NCBI RefSeq assembly: GCF_004210375.1
Contig: NC_134829.1
Coordinates: forward strand, 57,652,107-57,716,106
Length of the DNA stretch: 64,000 bases
Direction: 5' to 3'
Origin: Tachypleus tridentatus
Lineage: Eukaryota; Arthropoda; Merostomata; Xiphosura; Limulidae
Shown: piece by piece, positions 1-12,730 of the stretch
How the letters are laid out: the number at the start of each line of letters is the position of its first letter
How positions within the stretch are numbered: position 1 is the stretch's first letter
Made by a program: the position numbers and the translations under genes
The notes under the pieces: generated by a model
What the model was told of the DNA's origin: nothing
Databases searched by the model: none
Seen by the model: the letters and a program-made list of their open reading frames with translations, nothing else

Positions 1-797
1 CAAGGAGGCGTTGCCTGTGGAGTGGTTGCCGATTTTGTCTACCCAGCCGGCTCCTCTTCCGTCGTCCACATGTGTTGTGGATTTATATTTTCTGGACCAC
101 TCCGATAATCGAGTTCATTTTCAAGGTTTATCTCTGCGGCAACTGGTGGGATATATACAGTTTTCACTCGCTAATAACTTCCCTGCTCCATTCTACTGGG
201 GGGATATTGTTCCTCCTGGAGACTGGAAACGCATTCGTAAAAACGCTTATTCTTCTTTTGTTGGTTTTTTTTGTTTGTGATGTGGATTATTTACTCTGGT
301 TGCGGGCGATTACCACAAATGTCAAGCTGATACATATGGACAGACATCCCACAGGGTTGTGCACTTTCTGTTCCCAGGCGCCAGAAACCATAGACCATCT
401 GTTTTTCCAATGTCCTTTTGTACAGCCCTTGTGGTCATATGTATATAAATTATTGGCATTTTATTTTGGATGTCCCATATCAAACTGGGTATGGAGGAGA
501 TGCCTCTTAGTGGGATCTCATCCTTCGTTACCCAGGAGATGCTGGAACATATTCCGTTTAATTACAAGTTTGGCACGTCAGGTTATATGTTCTGCTCGTT
601 CAGTTTCTTTGGCACGAAATCGCATCATTCATTTAATTTCCATGTTTAAAGTGCGTGTACGGAGACATATATATCTTCATTATCATAGATCTTTGTTACA
701 TAACTCATTAAATGTTTTTTATTCTGTGTATTCTTATGTTGGTAGCTTGGTAACCCAAGGTGCCCAAGGTTATTCCTTGTGTACGTTGTTAAGATAA
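1..797 (+). pseudogene. ORF2 C-terminal region of LINE copy A
   Basis: The translated text covers the post-RT region and the C-terminal CCHC-like zinc motif (CTFC...ETIDHLFFQC) that is typical of L1/Tx1-group ORF2 proteins. It ends with a stop at 797. The frame used up to about 270 differs from the frame used afterwards. The switch falls in an 8-T run, where minus-strand copy E has 7 T and stays open. The protein would nick target DNA and reverse-transcribe the element RNA; only its tail is visible here. Homopolymer miscalling is as likely a cause of the break as real decay. Confidence 0.85.
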
Positions 798-1024
798 GTT
801 GTTATTTCATTATATTTTTGTTACCAATGCAAGATCCATTGATTTCTTGTTTGTTAATGTTCATTATAATGTTTGTTGGATTACCTGCTGTTCCAATTAC
901 CTCTTTTATTTCTTTTTCCTTAATTTTATTAACTTTGTGGTAATGTTCAGCATGGTAATCTATAGAGCTATTGTTACATGCTAATTCATTAACTAGTGTT
1001 TTATTTGTTGTATTTCTGTGTATA

Positions 1025-1042
1025 CCCCCTCGTTGAGGTGGG
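1025..1042 (+). other. 3' UTR hairpin of LINE copy A
   Basis: CCC/GGG and CCTC/GAGG pair around a GTT loop with one bulged base, just before AATAAA and the poly(A). The same hairpin occurs at the 3' end of copies B, C and E and in diverged form in D. In several LINE clades a 3' hairpin is the RT recognition site; that role is inferred here. Confidence 0.55.
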
Positions 1043-1067
1043 ATAAATAAAGAAAAAAAAAAAAAAA

Positions 1068-1116
1068 CATCCGCCTAACACGCGGAAGGTCCCAGGTTCG
1101 ATCCCTGGCAGGCACA
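1068..1116 (+). pseudogene. tRNA-Val(AAC) 3' stub downstream of LINE A
   Basis: The sequence runs from C25 through the anticodon arm (loop CTAACAC), variable loop, T arm with B box and the 3' acceptor strand to the discriminator A. The acceptor 5' strand and D arm (A box) are missing because LINE A lies there. A TTTT terminator follows. It is the 3' target-site duplication of LINE A and cannot make a tRNA by itself. Confidence 0.9.
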
Positions 1117-2978
1117 TTTTAATATTTTGAACCATTCTTTTCTTTCAAATCGGATGGTGAGAACGTGGACCGATATTTTCTTCATAATATCTGTTTCAGA
1201 GGGTGAGACGGCTGAGAGATATCACAGAAGTTACCGAGTTTCCCCCTACACTTGTAACCACTTTCAGAAATTCGTGTGACTGTTGTGTGATAAATCAAAA
1301 CAGGAACGTTATTACTTTTGAATATAATGCGTGCACTGCTGCGACATTTGAAGTGATGAAACGACCTTCGCGTAATCATGTGACGTTCGACGAAGTATCT
1401 GACCAGCAAGTTACAACTTTTGGATAGAATGGGTTTATGAGTTTTGTTTTTCTTAAATGCGTGAACAGTTTGAAACGTCGATGCACGCGACCTTATTTGA
1501 AGATAAGTTAACGTACTTGCCAGGTTGTACAGGTAATATCTAGAGATCACGACTCCGTCAGTTTGTGTTGAGAACAACTCTTCATGCTGTGACAACTAAT
1601 CACACTACATGTTTCATTCTTTAACCTATTCTTTTAAATTCCGGTCAGAACTATTGGATGGTTATGTGCGTTATCATCTCCAACTTACCAGTGACGGAAA
1701 AGAGGAAAGGCAATTCTACAACATCATTCACCACCAACTATTTGATGTACTTAATTTTTACCGAACAGTGAAATTTTCGATCATATCCTAACTCGTCCTA
1801 CGTCTCAAAATGCTTACATGTTATTTCATTTGAATTGGGAATACACGCCCCTCGGAGAGAGACTCAAATGTCCTTACCACCATGTCTAGCCAATCTGAAG
1901 AAGAGAAGTATCGTCCTCCTATAGACAGCATTGTTTTCTTATAGACTTCTTGTTCTGTTTATCCCTTTTTGTCTGATTTCTTTATTTTTATAACATTTCT
2001 TCACTTTGTAAAGATATTTTACGATGCTTAATGTCTTCTCGTCATGATCGAATCTCCTGTTTTACGTACTTATTAAAAAATTGTATTTAGTTCACTTGAA
2101 TATAGTACAGACTAGACAGGTAAAATGAAATTACGATGCCAAGACCGGAGAATATTTGTTATTCTGAAGTGTTTCCTCCTTCTTGGTGCAGCTGGTTCAT
2201 GTAAACGTTTTTCTTAAACAAGAATTCTTTGTTTTGGTTATGGAATTTTGTCGTGAAGAACGATGTGTAACCTAGAGAGAGGACGATAGTCTCGAAGAGT
2301 AGATGGTTTTCGAAAATAGATGTTGCATAACAGATAAGACATCTTCTGTACATTGGACTTTATTCCACCGCTGTGATCTCCTACAACCCACAACTGTCAA
2401 TGTACTATTACAACTTAAGCGTGTTTGGACAAGGTTATCATTTTAGGAGTTTGAGAGTCACCATGCAACTTTGTGGTATTGAACACCTTAAACAAGTTTT
2501 GTGTGACAAGAAAACATCGGCTAGAGTGAAATCGCAAAATTGGTCACAAAATAACGAATATTAAATATTATTTAAGACGATCCCTAATTTTGTTAATGGA
2601 TTTAATAGACGTATAAAATCGCTTATTACGTTATCGTTTAATAATTCTGATAAAAAAATTAAAGCCATGAAAATGTTCTGTTCAGTTTTTGATAGAAAGA
2701 GAAAAGACTGAGGAAAGAAAACTTTGCGTTTTGCACGTTTCAAAGCAATTAAAGGAGGTGTGAAAACGTTTGATACTGTGGGCTCGATAAATTCGTTGAA
2801 AGACACCGTAGCACATTGGAAAAATTCTTTTGGCATTGGTAGAAAAAGGAGAGTGTTATATTATTTAAAATTAAAGGTTAAACTGTCATTATACTTGTGT
2901 TTGTTTACACTGCGAAATAAAATTTTGGAACGTTATCGTTTCATTTAAATCTCTAACAAGAAAAATCGCGAAACGCAG

Positions 2979-3051
2979 GTGCTTGTGGTGTAGTGGTTAT
3001 CACATCCGCCTAACACGCGGAAGGTCCCAGGTTCGATCCCTGGCAGGCACA
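2979..3051 (+). tRNA. tRNA-Val(AAC)
   Basis: This 73-nt cloverleaf has a 7-bp acceptor stem (GTGCTTG with CAGGCAC, one T-G pair), perfect A box (TGGTGTAGTGG), 5-bp anticodon stem TCCGC/GCGGA with loop CTAACAC, variable loop AGGTC, T stem CCAGG/CCTGG and discriminator A. It is followed by ATTTT, a Pol III terminator. Anticodon AAC, read as IAC after deamination, would decode Val GUU, GUC and GUA. This is the reference form for the array. Confidence 0.97.
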
Positions 3052-4915
3052 TTTTAATATTTTGAACCATTCTTTTTCTTTCAAATCGGATGGTGAGAAC
3101 GTGGAACGATATTTTCTTCATAATATCTGTTTCAGAGGGTGAGACGGCTGAGAGATATCACAGAAGTTACCGAGTTTCCCCCTACACTTGTAACCACTTT
3201 CAGAAATTCGTGTGACTGTTGTGTGATAAATCAAAACAGGAACGTTATTACTTTTGAATATAATGCGTGCACTGCTGCGACATTTGAAGTGATGAAACGA
3301 CCTTCGCGTAATCATGTGACGTTCGACGAAGTATCTGACCAGCAAGTTACAACTTTTGGATAGAATGGGTTTATGAGTTTTGTTTTTCTTAAATGCGTGA
3401 ACAGTTTGAAACGTCGATGCACGCGACCTTATTTGAAGATAAGTTAACGTACTTGCCAGGTTGTACAGGTAATATCTAGAGATCACGACTCCGTCAGTTT
3501 GTGTTGAGAACAACTCTTCATGCTGTGACAACTAATCACACTACATGTTTCATTCTTTAACCTATTCTTTTAAATTCCGGTCAGAACTATTGGATGGTTA
3601 TGTGCGTTATCATCTCCAACTTACCAGTGACGGAAAAGAGGATAGGCAATTCTACAACATCATTCACCACCAACTATTTGATGTACTTAATTTTTACCGA
3701 ACAGTGAAATTTTCGATCATATCCTAACTCCTCCTACGTCTGAAAATGCTGACATGTTATTTCATTTGAATTGGGAATACACGCCCCTCGGAGAGAGACT
3801 CAAATGTCCTTACCACCATGTCTAGCCAATCTGAAGAAGAGAAGTATCGTCCTCCTATAGACAGCATTGTTTTCTTATAGACTTCTTGTTCTGTTTATCC
3901 CTTTTTGTCTGATTTCTTTATTTTTATAACATTTCTTCACTTTGTAAAGATATTTTACGATGCTTAATGTCTTCTCGTCATGATCGAATCTCCTGTTTTA
4001 CGTACTTATTAAAAAATTGTATTTAGTTCACTTGAATATAGTACACACTAGACAGGTAAAATGAAATTACGATGCCAAGACCGGAGAATATTTGTTATTC
4101 TGAAGTGTTTCCTCCTTCTTGGTGCAGCTGGTTCATGTAAACGTTTTTCTTAAACAAGAATTCTTTGTTTTGGTTATGGAATTTTGTCGTGAAGAACGAT
4201 GTGTAACCTAGAGAGAGGACGATAGTCTCGAAGAGTAGATGGTTTTCGAAAATAGATGTTGCATAACAGATAAGACATCTTCTGTACATTGGACTTTATT
4301 CCACCGCTGTGATCTCCTACAACCCACAACTGTCAATGTACTATTACAACTTAAGCGTGTTTGGACAAGGTTATCATTTTAGGAGTTTGAGAGTCACCAT
4401 GCAACTTTGTGGTATTGAACACCTTAAACAAGTTTTGTGTGACAAGAAAACATCGGCTAGAGTGAAATCGCAAAATTGGTCACAAAATAACGAATATTAA
4501 ATATTATTTAAGACGATCCCTAATTTTGTTAATGGATTTAATAGACGTATAAAATCGCTTATTACGTTATCGTTTAATAATTCTGATAAAAAAATTAAAG
4601 CCATGAAAATGTTCTGTTCAGTTTTTGATAGAAAGAGAAAAGACTGAGGAAAGAAAACTTTTCGTTTTGCACGTTTAAAAGCAATTAAACGAGGTGTGAA
4701 AACGTTTGATACTGTGGGCTCGATAAATTCGTTGAAAGACACCGTAGCACATTGGAAAAATTCTTTTGGCATTGGTAGAAAAAGGAGAGTGTTATATTAT
4801 TTAAAATTAAAGGTTAAACTGTCATTATACTTGTGTTTGTTTACACTGCGAAATAAAAATTTTGGAACGTTATCGTTTCATTTAAATCTCTAACAAGAAA
4901 AATCGCGAAACGCAG

Positions 4916-4988
4916 GTGCTTGTGGTGTAGTGGTTATCACATCCGCCTAACACGCGGAAGATCCCAGGTTCGATCCCTGGCAGGCACA
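4916..4988 (+). tRNA. tRNA-Val(AAC), G46A variant
   Basis: Same cloverleaf as 2979-3051 except that the variable loop reads AGATC in place of AGGTC, so position 46 is A. All stems and both promoter boxes are intact. G46 is the usual m7G site in a RAGGU motif, which this change removes. Confidence 0.96.
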
Positions 4989-6851
4989 TTTTAATATTTT
5001 GAACCATTCTTTTTCTTTTAAATCGGATGGTGAGAACGTGGAACGATATTTTCTTCATAATATCTGTTTCAGAGGGTGAGACGGCTGAGAGATATCACAG
5101 AAGTTACCGAGTTTCCCCCCCTACACTTGTAACCACTTTCAGAAATTCGTGTGACTGTTGTGTGATAAATCAAAACAGGAACGTTATTACTTTTGAATAT
5201 AATGCGTGCACTGCTGCGACATTTGAAGTGATGAAACGACCTTCGCGTAATCATGTGACGTTCGACGAAGTATCTGACCAGCAAGTTACAACTTTTGGAT
5301 AGAATGGGTTTATGAGTTTTGTTTTTCTTAAATGCGTGAACAGTTTGAAACGTCGATGCACGCGACCTTATTTGAAGATAAGTTAACGTACTTGCCAGGT
5401 TGTACAGGTAATATCTAGAGATCACGACTCCGTCAGTTTGTGTTGAGAACAACTCTTCATGCTGTGACAACTAATCACACTACATGTTTCATTCTTTAAC
5501 CTATTCTTTTAAATTCCGGTCAGAACTATTGGATGGTTATGTGCGTTATCATCTCCAACTTACCAGTGACGGAAAAGAGGAAAGGCAATTCTACAACATC
5601 ATTCACCACCAACTATTTGATGTACTTAATTTTACCGAACAGTGAAATTTTCGATCATATCCTAACTCCTCCTACGTCTGAAAATGCTTACATGTTATTT
5701 CATTTGAATTGGGAATACACGCCCCTCGAGAGAGACTCAAATGTCCTTACCACCATGTCTAGCCAATCTGAAGAAGAGAAGTATCGTCCTCCTATAGACA
5801 GCATTGTTTTCTTATAGACTTCTTGTTCTGTTTATCCCTTTTGTCTGATTTCTTTATTTTTATAACATTTCTTCACTTAGTAAAGATATTTTACGATGCT
5901 TAATGTCTTCTCGTCATGATCGAATCTCCTGTTTTACGTACTTATTAAAAAATTGTATTTAGTTCACTTGAATATAGTACAGACTAGACAGGTAAAATGA
6001 AATTACGATGCCAAGACCGGAGAATATTTGTTATTCTGAAGTGTTTCCTCCTTCTTGGTGCAGCTGGTTCATGTAAACGTTTTTCTTAAACAAGAATTCT
6101 TTGTTTTGGTTATGGAATTTTGTCGTGAAGAACGATGTGTAACCTAGAGAGAGGACGATAGTCTCGAAGAGTAGATGGTTTTCGAAAATAGATGTTGCAT
6201 AACAGATAAGACATCTTCTGTACATTGGACTTTATTCCACCGCTGTGATCTCCTACAACCCACAACTGTCAATGTACTATTACAACTTAAGCGTGTTTGG
6301 ACAAGGTTATCATTTTAGGAGTTTGAGAGTCACCATGCAACTTTGTGGTATTGAACACCTTAAACAAGTTTTGTGTGACAAGAAAACATCGGCTAGAGTG
6401 AAATCGCAAAATTGGTCACAAAATAACGAATATTAAATATTATTTAAGACGATCCCTAATTTTGTTAATGGATTTAATAGACGTATAAAATCGCTTATTA
6501 CGTTATCGTTTAATAATTCTGATAAAAAAATTAAAGCCATGAAAATGTTCTGTTCAGTTTTTGATAGAAAGAGAAAAGACTGAGGAAAGAAAACTTTTCG
6601 TTTTGCACGTTTAAAAGCAATTAAACGAGGTGTGAAAACGTTTGATACTGTGGGCTCGATAAATTCGTTGAAAGACACCGTAGCACATTGGAAAAATTCT
6701 TTTGGCATTGGTAGAAAAAGGAGAGTGTTATATTATTTAAAATTAAAGGTTAAACTGTCATTATACTTGTGTTTGTTTACACTGCGAAATAAAAATTTTG
6801 GAACGTTATCGTTTCATTTAAATCTCTAACAAGAAAAATCGCGAAACGCAG

Positions 6852-6924
6852 GTGCTTGTGGTGTAGTGGTTATCACATCCGCCTAACACGCGGAAGATCC
6901 CAGGTTCGATCCCTGGCAGGCACA
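6852..6924 (+). tRNA. tRNA-Val(AAC), G46A variant
   Basis: Intact stems, A and B boxes and TTTT terminator. It carries the AGATC variable loop shared with the units at 4916 and 8787. Confidence 0.96.
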
Positions 6925-8786
6925 TTTTTATATTTTGAACCATTCTTTTTCTTTTAAATCGGATGGTGAGAACGTGGAACGATATTTTCTTCATAATATC
7001 TGTTTCAGAGGGTGAGACGGCTGAGAGATATCACAGAAGTTACCGAGTTTCCCCCTACACTTGTAACCACTTTCAGAAATTCGTGTGACTGTTGTGTGAT
7101 AAATCAAAACAGGAACGTTATTACTTTTGAATATAATGCGTGCACTGCTGCGACATTTGAAGTGATGAAACGACCTTCGCGTAATCATGTGACGTTCGAC
7201 GAAGTATCTGACCAGCAAGTTACAACTTTTGGATAGAATGGGTTTATGAGTTTTGTTTTTCTTAAATGCGTGAACAGTTTGAAACGTCGATGCACGCGAC
7301 CTTATTTGAAGATAAGTTAACGTACTTGCCAGGTTGTACAGGTAATATCTAGAGATCACGACTCCGTCAGTTTGTGTTGAGAACAACTCTTCATGCTGTG
7401 ACAACTAATCACACTACATGTTTCATTCTTTAACCTATTCTTTTAAATTCCGGTCAGAACTATTGGATGGTTATGTGCGTTATCATCTCCAACTTACCAG
7501 TGACGGAAAAGAGGAAAGGCAATTCTACAACATCATTCACCACCAACTATTTGATGTACTTAATTTTACCGAACAGTGAAATTTTCGATCATATCCTAAC
7601 TCCTCCTACGTCTGAAAATGCTTACATGTTATTTCATTTGAATTGGGAATACACGCCCCTCAGAGAGAGACTCAAATGTCCTTACCACCATGTCTAGCCA
7701 ATCTGAAGAAAAGAAGTATCGTCCTCCTATAGACAGCATTGTTTTCTTAAAGACTCCTTGTTCTGTTTATCCCTTTTTGTCTGATTTCTTTATTTTTATA
7801 ACATTTCTTCACTTAGTAAAGATATTTTACGATGCTTAATGTCTTCTCGTCATGATCGAATCTCCTGTTTTACGTACTTATTAAAAAATTGTATTTAGTT
7901 CACTTGAATATAGTACAGACTAGACAGGTAAAATGAAATTACGATGCCAAGACCGGAGAATATTTGTTATTCTGAAGTGTTTCCTCCTTCTTGGTGCAGC
8001 TGGTTCATGTAAACGTTTTTCTTAAACAAGAATTCTTTGTTTTGGTTATGGAATTTTGTCGTGAAGAACGATGTGTAACCTAGAGAGAGGACGATAGTCT
8101 CGAAGAGTAGATGGTTTTCGAAAATAGATGTTGCATAACAGATAAGACATCTTCTGTACATTGGGCTTTATTCCACCGCTGTGATCTCCTACAACCCACA
8201 ACTGTCAATGTACTATTACAACTTAAGCGTGTTTGGACAAGGTTATCATTTTAGGAGTTTGAGAGTCACCATGCAACTTTGTGGTATTGAACACCTTAAA
8301 CAAGTTTTGTGTGACAAGAAAACATCGGCTAGAGTGAAATCGCAAAATTGGTCACAAAATAACGAATATTAAATATTATTTAAGACGATCCCTAATTTTG
8401 TTAATGGATTTAATAGACGTATAAAATCGCTTATTACGTTATCGTTTAATAATTCTGATAAAAAAATTAAAGCCATGAAAATGTTCTGTTCAGTTTTGAT
8501 AGAAAGAGAAAAGACTGAGGAAAGAAAACTTTTCGTTTTGCACGTTTAAAAGCAATTAAACGAGGTGTGAAAACGTTTGATACTGTGGGCTCGATAAATT
8601 CGTTGAAAGACACCGTAGCACATTGGAAAAATTCTTTTGGCATTGGTAGAAAAAGGAGAGTGTTATATTATTTAAAATTAAAGGTTAAACTGTCATTATA
8701 CTTGTGTTTGTTTACACTGCGAAATAAAAATTTTGGAACGTTATCGTTTCATTTAAATCTCTAACAAGAAAAATCGCGAAACGCAG

Positions 8787-8859
8787 GTGCTTGTGGTGTA
8801 GTGGTTATCACATCCGCCTAACACGCGGAAGATCCCAGGTTCGATCCCTGGCAGGCACA
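8787..8859 (+). tRNA. tRNA-Val(AAC), G46A variant
   Basis: Third consecutive unit with the AGATC variable loop; otherwise identical to the reference tRNA in this array, with terminator T run. Confidence 0.96.
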
Positions 8860-10720
8860 TTTTAATATTTTGAACCATTCTTTTCTTTTAAATCGGATGG
8901 TGAGAACGTGGAACGATATTTTCTTCATAATATCTGTTTCAGAGGGTGAGACGGCTGAGAGATATCACAGAAGTTACCGAGTTTCCCTACACTTGTAACC
9001 ACTTTCAGAAATTCGTGTGACTGTTGTGTGATAAATCAAAACAGGAACGTTATTACTTTTGAATATAATGCGTGCACTGCTGCGACATTTGAAGTGATGA
9101 AACGACCTTCGCGTAATCATGTGACGTTCGACGAAGTATCTGACCAGCAAGTTACAACTTTTGGATAGAATGGGTTTATGAGTTTTGTTTTTCTTAAATG
9201 CGTGAACAGTTTGAAACGTCGATGCACGCGACCTTATTTGAAGATAAGTTAACGTACTTGCCAGGTTGTACAGGTAATATCTAGAGATCACGACTCCGTC
9301 AGTTTGTGTTGAGAACAACTCTTCATGCTGTGACAACTAATCACACTACATGTTTCATTCTTTAACCTATTCTTTTAAATTCCGGTCAGAACTATTGGAT
9401 GGTTATGTGCGTTATCATCTCCAACTTACCAGTGACGGAAAAGAGGAAAGGCAATTCTACAACATCATTCACCACCAACTATTTGATGTACTTAATTTTT
9501 ACCGAACAGTGAAATTTTCGATCATATCCTAACTCCTCCTACGTCTGAAAATGCTTACATGTTATTTCATTTGAATTGGGAATACACGCCCCTCGGAGAG
9601 AGACTCAAATGTCCTTACCACCATGTCTAGCCAATCTGAAGAAGAGAAGTATCGTCCTCCTATAGACAGCATTGTTTTCTTATAGACTTCTTGTTCTGTT
9701 TATCCCTTTTTGTCTGATTTCTTTATTTTTATAACATTTCTTCACTTTGTAAAGATATTTTACGATGCTTAATGTCTTCTCGTCATGATCGAATCTCCTG
9801 TTTTACGTACTTATTAAAAAATTGTATTTAGTTCACTTGAATATAGTACAGACTAGACAGGTAAAATGAAATTACGATGCCAAGACCGGAGAATATTTGT
9901 TATTCTGAAGTGTTTCCTCCTTCTTGGTGCAGCTGGTTCATGTAAACGTTTTTCTTAAACAAGAATTCTTTGTTTTGGTTATGGAATTTTGTCGTGAAGA
10001 ACGATGTGTAACCTAGAGAGAGGACGATAGTCTCGAAGAGTAGAAGGTTTTCGAAAATAGATGTTGCATAACAGATAAGACATCTTCTGTACATTGGGCT
10101 TTATTCCACCGCTGTGATCTCCTACAACCCACAACTGTCAATGTACTATTACAACTTAAGCGTGTTTGGACAAGGTTATCATTTTAGGAGTTTGAGAGTC
10201 ACCATGCAACTTTGTGGTATTGATCACCTTAAACAAGTTTTGTGTGACAAGAAAACATCGGCTAGAGTGAAATCGCAAAATTGGTCACAAAATAACGAAT
10301 ATTAAATATTATTTAAGACGATCCCTAATTTTGTTAATGGATTTAATAGACGTATAAAATCGCTTATTACGTTATCGTTTAATAATTCTGATAAAAAAAT
10401 TAAAGCCATGAAAATGTTCTGTTCAGTTTTTGATAGAAAGAGAAAAGACTGAGGAAAGAAAACTTTTCGTTTTGCACGTTTAAAAGCAATTAAACGAGGT
10501 GTGAAAACGTTTGATACTGTGGGCTCGATAAATTCGTTGAAAGACACCGTAGCACATTGGAAAAATTCTTTTGGCATTGGTAGAAAAAGGAGAGTGTTAT
10601 ATTATTTAAAATTAAAGGTTAAACTGTCATTATACTTGTGTTTGTTTACACTGCGAAATAAAAATTTTGGAACGTTATCGTTTCATTTAAATCTCTAACA
10701 AGAAAAATCGCGAAACGCAG

Positions 10721-10793
10721 GTGCTTGTGGTGTAGTGGTTATCACATCCGCCTAACACGCGGAAGGTCCCAGGTTCGATCCCTGGCAGGCACA
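10721..10793 (+). tRNA. tRNA-Val(AAC)
   Basis: Identical to the reference copy at 2979, with AGGTC variable loop and a TTTT run two bases after the discriminator. Confidence 0.97.
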
Positions 10794-12657
10794 TTTTAAT
10801 ATTTTGAACCATTCTTTTTCTTTCAAATCGGATGGTGAGAACGTGGAACGATATTTTCTTCATAATATCTGTTTCAGAGGGTGAGACGGCTGAGAGATAT
10901 CACAGAAGTTACCGAGTTTCCCCCCTACACTTGTAACCACTTTCAGAAATTCGTGTGACTGTTGTGTGATAAATCAAAACAGGAACGTTATTACTTTTGA
11001 ATATAATGCGTGCACTGCTGCGACATTTGAAGTGATGAAACGACCTTCGCGTAATCATGTGACGTTCGACGAAGTATCTGACCAGCAAGTTACAACTTTT
11101 GGATAGAATGGGTTTATGAGTTTTGTTTTTCTTAAATGCGTGAACAGTTTGAAACGTCGATGCACGCGACCTTATTTGAAGATAAGTTAACGTACTTGCC
11201 AGGTTGTACAGGTAATATCTAGAGATCACGACTCCGTCTGTGTGTGTTGAGAACAACTCTTCATGCTGTGACAACTAATCACACTACATGTTTCATTCTT
11301 TAACCTATTCTTTTAAATTCCGGTCAGAACTATTGGATGGTTATGTGCGTTATCATCTCCAACTTACCAGTGACGGAAAAGAGGAAAGGCAATTCTACAA
11401 CATCATTCACCACCAACTATTTGATGTACTTAATTTTTACCGAACAGTGAAATTTTCGATCATATCCTAACTCCTCCTACGTCTGAAAATGCTGACATGT
11501 TATTTCATTTGAATTGGGAATACACGCCCCTCGGAGAGAGACTCAAATGTCCTTACCACCATGTCTAGCCAATCTGAAGAAGAGAAGTATCGTCCTCCTA
11601 TAGACAGCATTGTTTTCTTATAGACTTCTTGTTCTGTTTATCCCTTTTTGTCTGATTTCTTTATTTTTATAACATTTCTTCACTTAGTAAAGATATTTTA
11701 CGATGCTTAATGTCTTCTCGTCATGATCGAATCTCCTGTTTTACGTACTTATTAAAAAATTGTATTTAGTTCACTTGAATATAGTACAGACTAGACAGGT
11801 AAAATGAAATTACGATGCCAAGACCGGAGAATATTTGTTATTCTGAAGTGTTTCCTCCTTCTTGGTGCAGCTGGTTCATGTAAACGTTTTTCTTAAACAA
11901 GAATTCTTTGTTTTGGTTATGGAATTTTGTCGTGAAGAACGATGTGTAACCTAGAGAGAGGACGATAGTCTCGAAGAGTAGATGGTTTTCGAAAATAGAT
12001 GTTGCATAACAGATAAGACATCTTCTGTACATTGGGCTTTATTCCACCGCTGTGATCTCCTACAACCCACAACTGTCAATGTACTATTACAACTTAAGCG
12101 TGTTTGGACAAGGTTATCATTTTAGGAGTTTGAGAGTCACCATGCAACTTTGTGGTATTGAACACCTTAAACAAGTTTTGTGTGACAAGAAAACATCGGC
12201 TAGAGTGAAATCGCAAAATTGGTCACAAAATAACGAATATTAAATATTATTTAAGACGATCCCTAATTTTGTTAATGGATTTAATAGACGTATAAAATCG
12301 CTTATTACGTTATCGTTTAATAATTCTGATAAAAAAATTAAAGCCATGAAAATGTTCTGTTCAGTTTTGATAGAAAGAGAAAAGACTGAGGAAAGAAAAC
12401 TTTGCGTTTTGCACGTTTAAAAGCAATTAAAGGAGGTGTGAAAACGTTTGATACTGTGGGCTCGATAAATTCGTTGAAAGACACCGTAGCACATTGGAAA
12501 AATTCTTTTGGCATTGGTAGACAAAGGAGAGTGTTATATTATTTAAAATTAAAGGTTAAACTGTCATTATACTTGTGTTTGTTTACACTGCGAAATAAAA
12601 ATTTTGGAACGTTATCGTTTCATTTAAATCTCTAACAAGAAAAATCGCGAAACGCAG

Positions 12658-12730
12658 GTGCTTGTGGTGTAGTGGTTATCACATCCGCCTAACACGCGGA
12701 AGGTCCCAGGTTCGATCCCTGGCAGGCACA
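12658..12730 (+). tRNA. tRNA-Val(AAC)
   Basis: Identical to the reference tRNA; complete internal promoter and terminator. Confidence 0.97.

Larger units (their letters stand above)
1..1067 (+). mobile_element. LINE copy A, 3' end of a Tx1-like non-LTR retrotransposon, cut by the window edge
   Basis: The sequence matches the 3' ends of copies B, C and E in this window. It holds the last part of ORF2, a ~270-bp 3' UTR, a short GC-rich hairpin, an AATAAA signal and a poly(A) run. The poly(A) abuts the 3' two-thirds of a tRNA-Val gene, so the insertion lies inside the tRNA gene. Copy A is closest to copy E on the minus strand. The 5' part lies outside the window, so its full length is unknown. 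Confidence 0.9.

Noticed and set aside
1182-1595. 137-codon minus-strand open frame repeated in almost every array unit
   Set aside because: It recurs only because units are copies. It overlaps open frames on the other strand, changes its C-terminus with C-run length, and has no recognisable domain.
1609-1791. 60-codon plus-strand frame (MFHSLTYSFKFRSEL...) repeated in units
   Set aside because: Short, shadowed by other frames, disrupted in some units by a T-run change, with no family signature.
2159-2353. 64-codon minus-strand frame in the units
   Set aside because: No motif; conserved only by unit copying.
3380-3500. Possible snRNA-like segment in the spacer (acgtacttgccaggttgtac, tagagatcacgac)
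   Set aside because: Superficial likeness to U1 words only; no matching order, fold or promoter could be shown.
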